NCBI RefSeq assembly: GCF_002858805.1
Contig: NZ_PJZI01000021.1
Span: 24,132-88,131, forward strand
Length of the DNA: 64,000 nt
Source of the DNA: Chimaeribacter arupi
Lineage (GTDB): Bacteria > Pseudomonadota > Gammaproteobacteria > Enterobacterales > Enterobacteriaceae
Direction of reading: 5' to 3'
The notes beneath the pieces were generated by a model that saw nothing but the letters and a program-made list of their open reading frames with translations, was not told the DNA's origin and did not search any database. Position numbers and translations under genes: made by a program. Below are positions 63,516 through 64,000 of this stretch, piece after piece (position 1 is the stretch's first letter; each line of letters starts with the position of its first letter).

Positions 63516-64000
63516 GTTTTGAGTTTTGAGTTTTAATTGGTGAGGTGGGATGTTTCGGTTGGGCGGTGGCATGTTTCGGTTGTTTATATGTATTTATGCA
63601 GCCGATGCTAATCGGGAACGGAGGTTGTTGCGTTGGCAAACGCCTGCATTCCTTCTGCGGCTTCGCTGCCGCCACCGCGCAAGGGGCGCGTAAGCGCGCG
63701 CCCCTTGCATCCCCGCGCTTTTGGGTGCCCCGGCAGAATTATTGGCCGCTCCCGCGGGTGTATTCGCCCCATCCCTGGGGCTCACCCCTTCGGGGCAACG
63801 CTCCGCGTTGTACAAATTGGCTCCTGGCCAATTTGTCCCTCCAGCGTCCTCCGGGCTTTTCGGGCCGGGACAGACACGCTCCCAGCGTGGCTGTCCCTTT
63901 CGCACACATCCCTGTGTGCTCACCCGGCCCTGCGTCCTCGTCGGCAATAATTTTAATGCCCCCACCTAACTGCAAATTCTTCGCTATGTAAGGAAAGAGT
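63516..64000. repeat. Non-coding mosaic of consecutive palindromes
   Basis: After the M3 peptidase the sequence starts with three TTGAGTTT repeats and continues with a series of hairpins: a 12-bp stem GCAAGGGGCGCG (63679-63690) with CGCGCCCCTTGC (63697-63708); CCCC-TTC-GGGG (63785-63795); ACAAATTGG (63812-63820) with CCAATTTGT (63828-63836); GGGACAG-A-CACGCT (63867-63880) with AGCGTG-G-CTGTCCC (63884-63897); and GCACACA (63902-63908) with TGTGTGC (63913-63919). Short open frames here have no protein features. It looks like an intergenic repeat element; I cannot name the family. Confidence 0.6.

Noticed and set aside
63545..63991. Overlapping open frames of about 80-150 codons on both strands in the terminal repeat region.
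   Set aside because: They exist on all strands because of GC-rich palindromes; none has a start site or domain.
1..64000. CRISPR arrays, tRNA or rRNA genes, insertion sequences and prophage genes.
   Set aside because: No regularly spaced repeats, no tRNA-like cloverleaf with conserved arms noticed, and no transposase, integrase or phage structural protein among the frames.

Overview
The window is a stretch of chromosome from a GC-rich member of the Enterobacterales. Almost every housekeeping protein is a close full-length match to its Escherichia coli counterpart, and local order often matches E. coli: bioF-bioC-bioD-uvrB-ybhK-moaABCDE-ybhL, dusC/pbpG/yohC/dld, and osmF-yehY-yehX-yehW/mlrA. 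Base composition and gene content (VF530 protein, GH127 locus, YhcN paralogue array, orphan UrtE-like ATPase) suggest a Serratia- or Gibbsiella-like genus rather than Escherichia, but I cannot fix the genus from this sequence alone. I saw no prophage, insertion sequence, tRNA, rRNA or CRISPR array.

Layout. 1-1964: 3' end of the biotin operon (bioF partial, bioC, bioD). 1945-2652: an orphan UrtE/LivF-type ATPase with an unusual signature motif, followed by a 1.2-kb gap that ends in the uvrB control region (DnaA boxes, LexA box). 3857-7137: uvrB, a VF530-family protein, ybhK. 7263-10250: ModE site, Moco riboswitch and moaABCDE. 10355-15098: ybhL, mdtG, rhlE, dusC. 15070-18930: a secreted YD-repeat protein, adhP, and a divergent LysR/oxidoreductase pair. 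19115-25297: pbpG, the 27-residue yohP, an orphan PTS EIIB, yohC, a small membrane protein, dld and an aldehyde dehydrogenase. 25394-27159: a candidate small RNA, a cupin, ddlA. 27156-32557: an L-arabinofuranoside locus (AraC regulator, GPH transporter, GH127 enzyme) and a nucleoside hydrolase. 32685-35786: four YhcN/DUF1471 secreted proteins, two of them almost identical, beside a TetR regulator and an MpaB/DUF2236 protein, with shared palindromic operators. 36014-38601: a SUFU-domain protein and an unrecognised membrane protein. 38738-47486: quinone-reductase-like enzyme, the OsmF-YehYXW osmoprotectant-type ABC transporter, a 37-residue membrane protein, an EamA exporter, a PiT phosphate transporter, mlrA. 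47717-52407: XRE-cupin regulator, two acetyltransferases, a GST, SOS-controlled dinG. 52410-59898: a chaperone-usher fimbrial operon (minus strand) with three tandem adhesin-like genes, lying between dinG and ybiB, which are neighbours in E. coli. 60305-63515: ybiB, a short PhnA-like protein, an M3 oligopeptidase. 63516-64000: a non-coding mosaic of consecutive palindromes.

How the parts work together. Two DNA-repair genes (uvrB, dinG) carry clear LexA boxes. The moa operon has both a molybdate-dependent site and a cofactor riboswitch. The most notable accessory regions are the YhcN/TetR regulon with its operators flanking promoters, the triplicated fimbrial adhesins, and the candidate small RNA between two divergent genes. 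A gene block that in E. coli lies near 48 min (dusC to mlrA) here sits between rhlE and dinG, which in E. coli are close together near 18 min. I found no clearly new defence or metabolic system; the strongest candidates for undescribed biology are stated as findings with tests.
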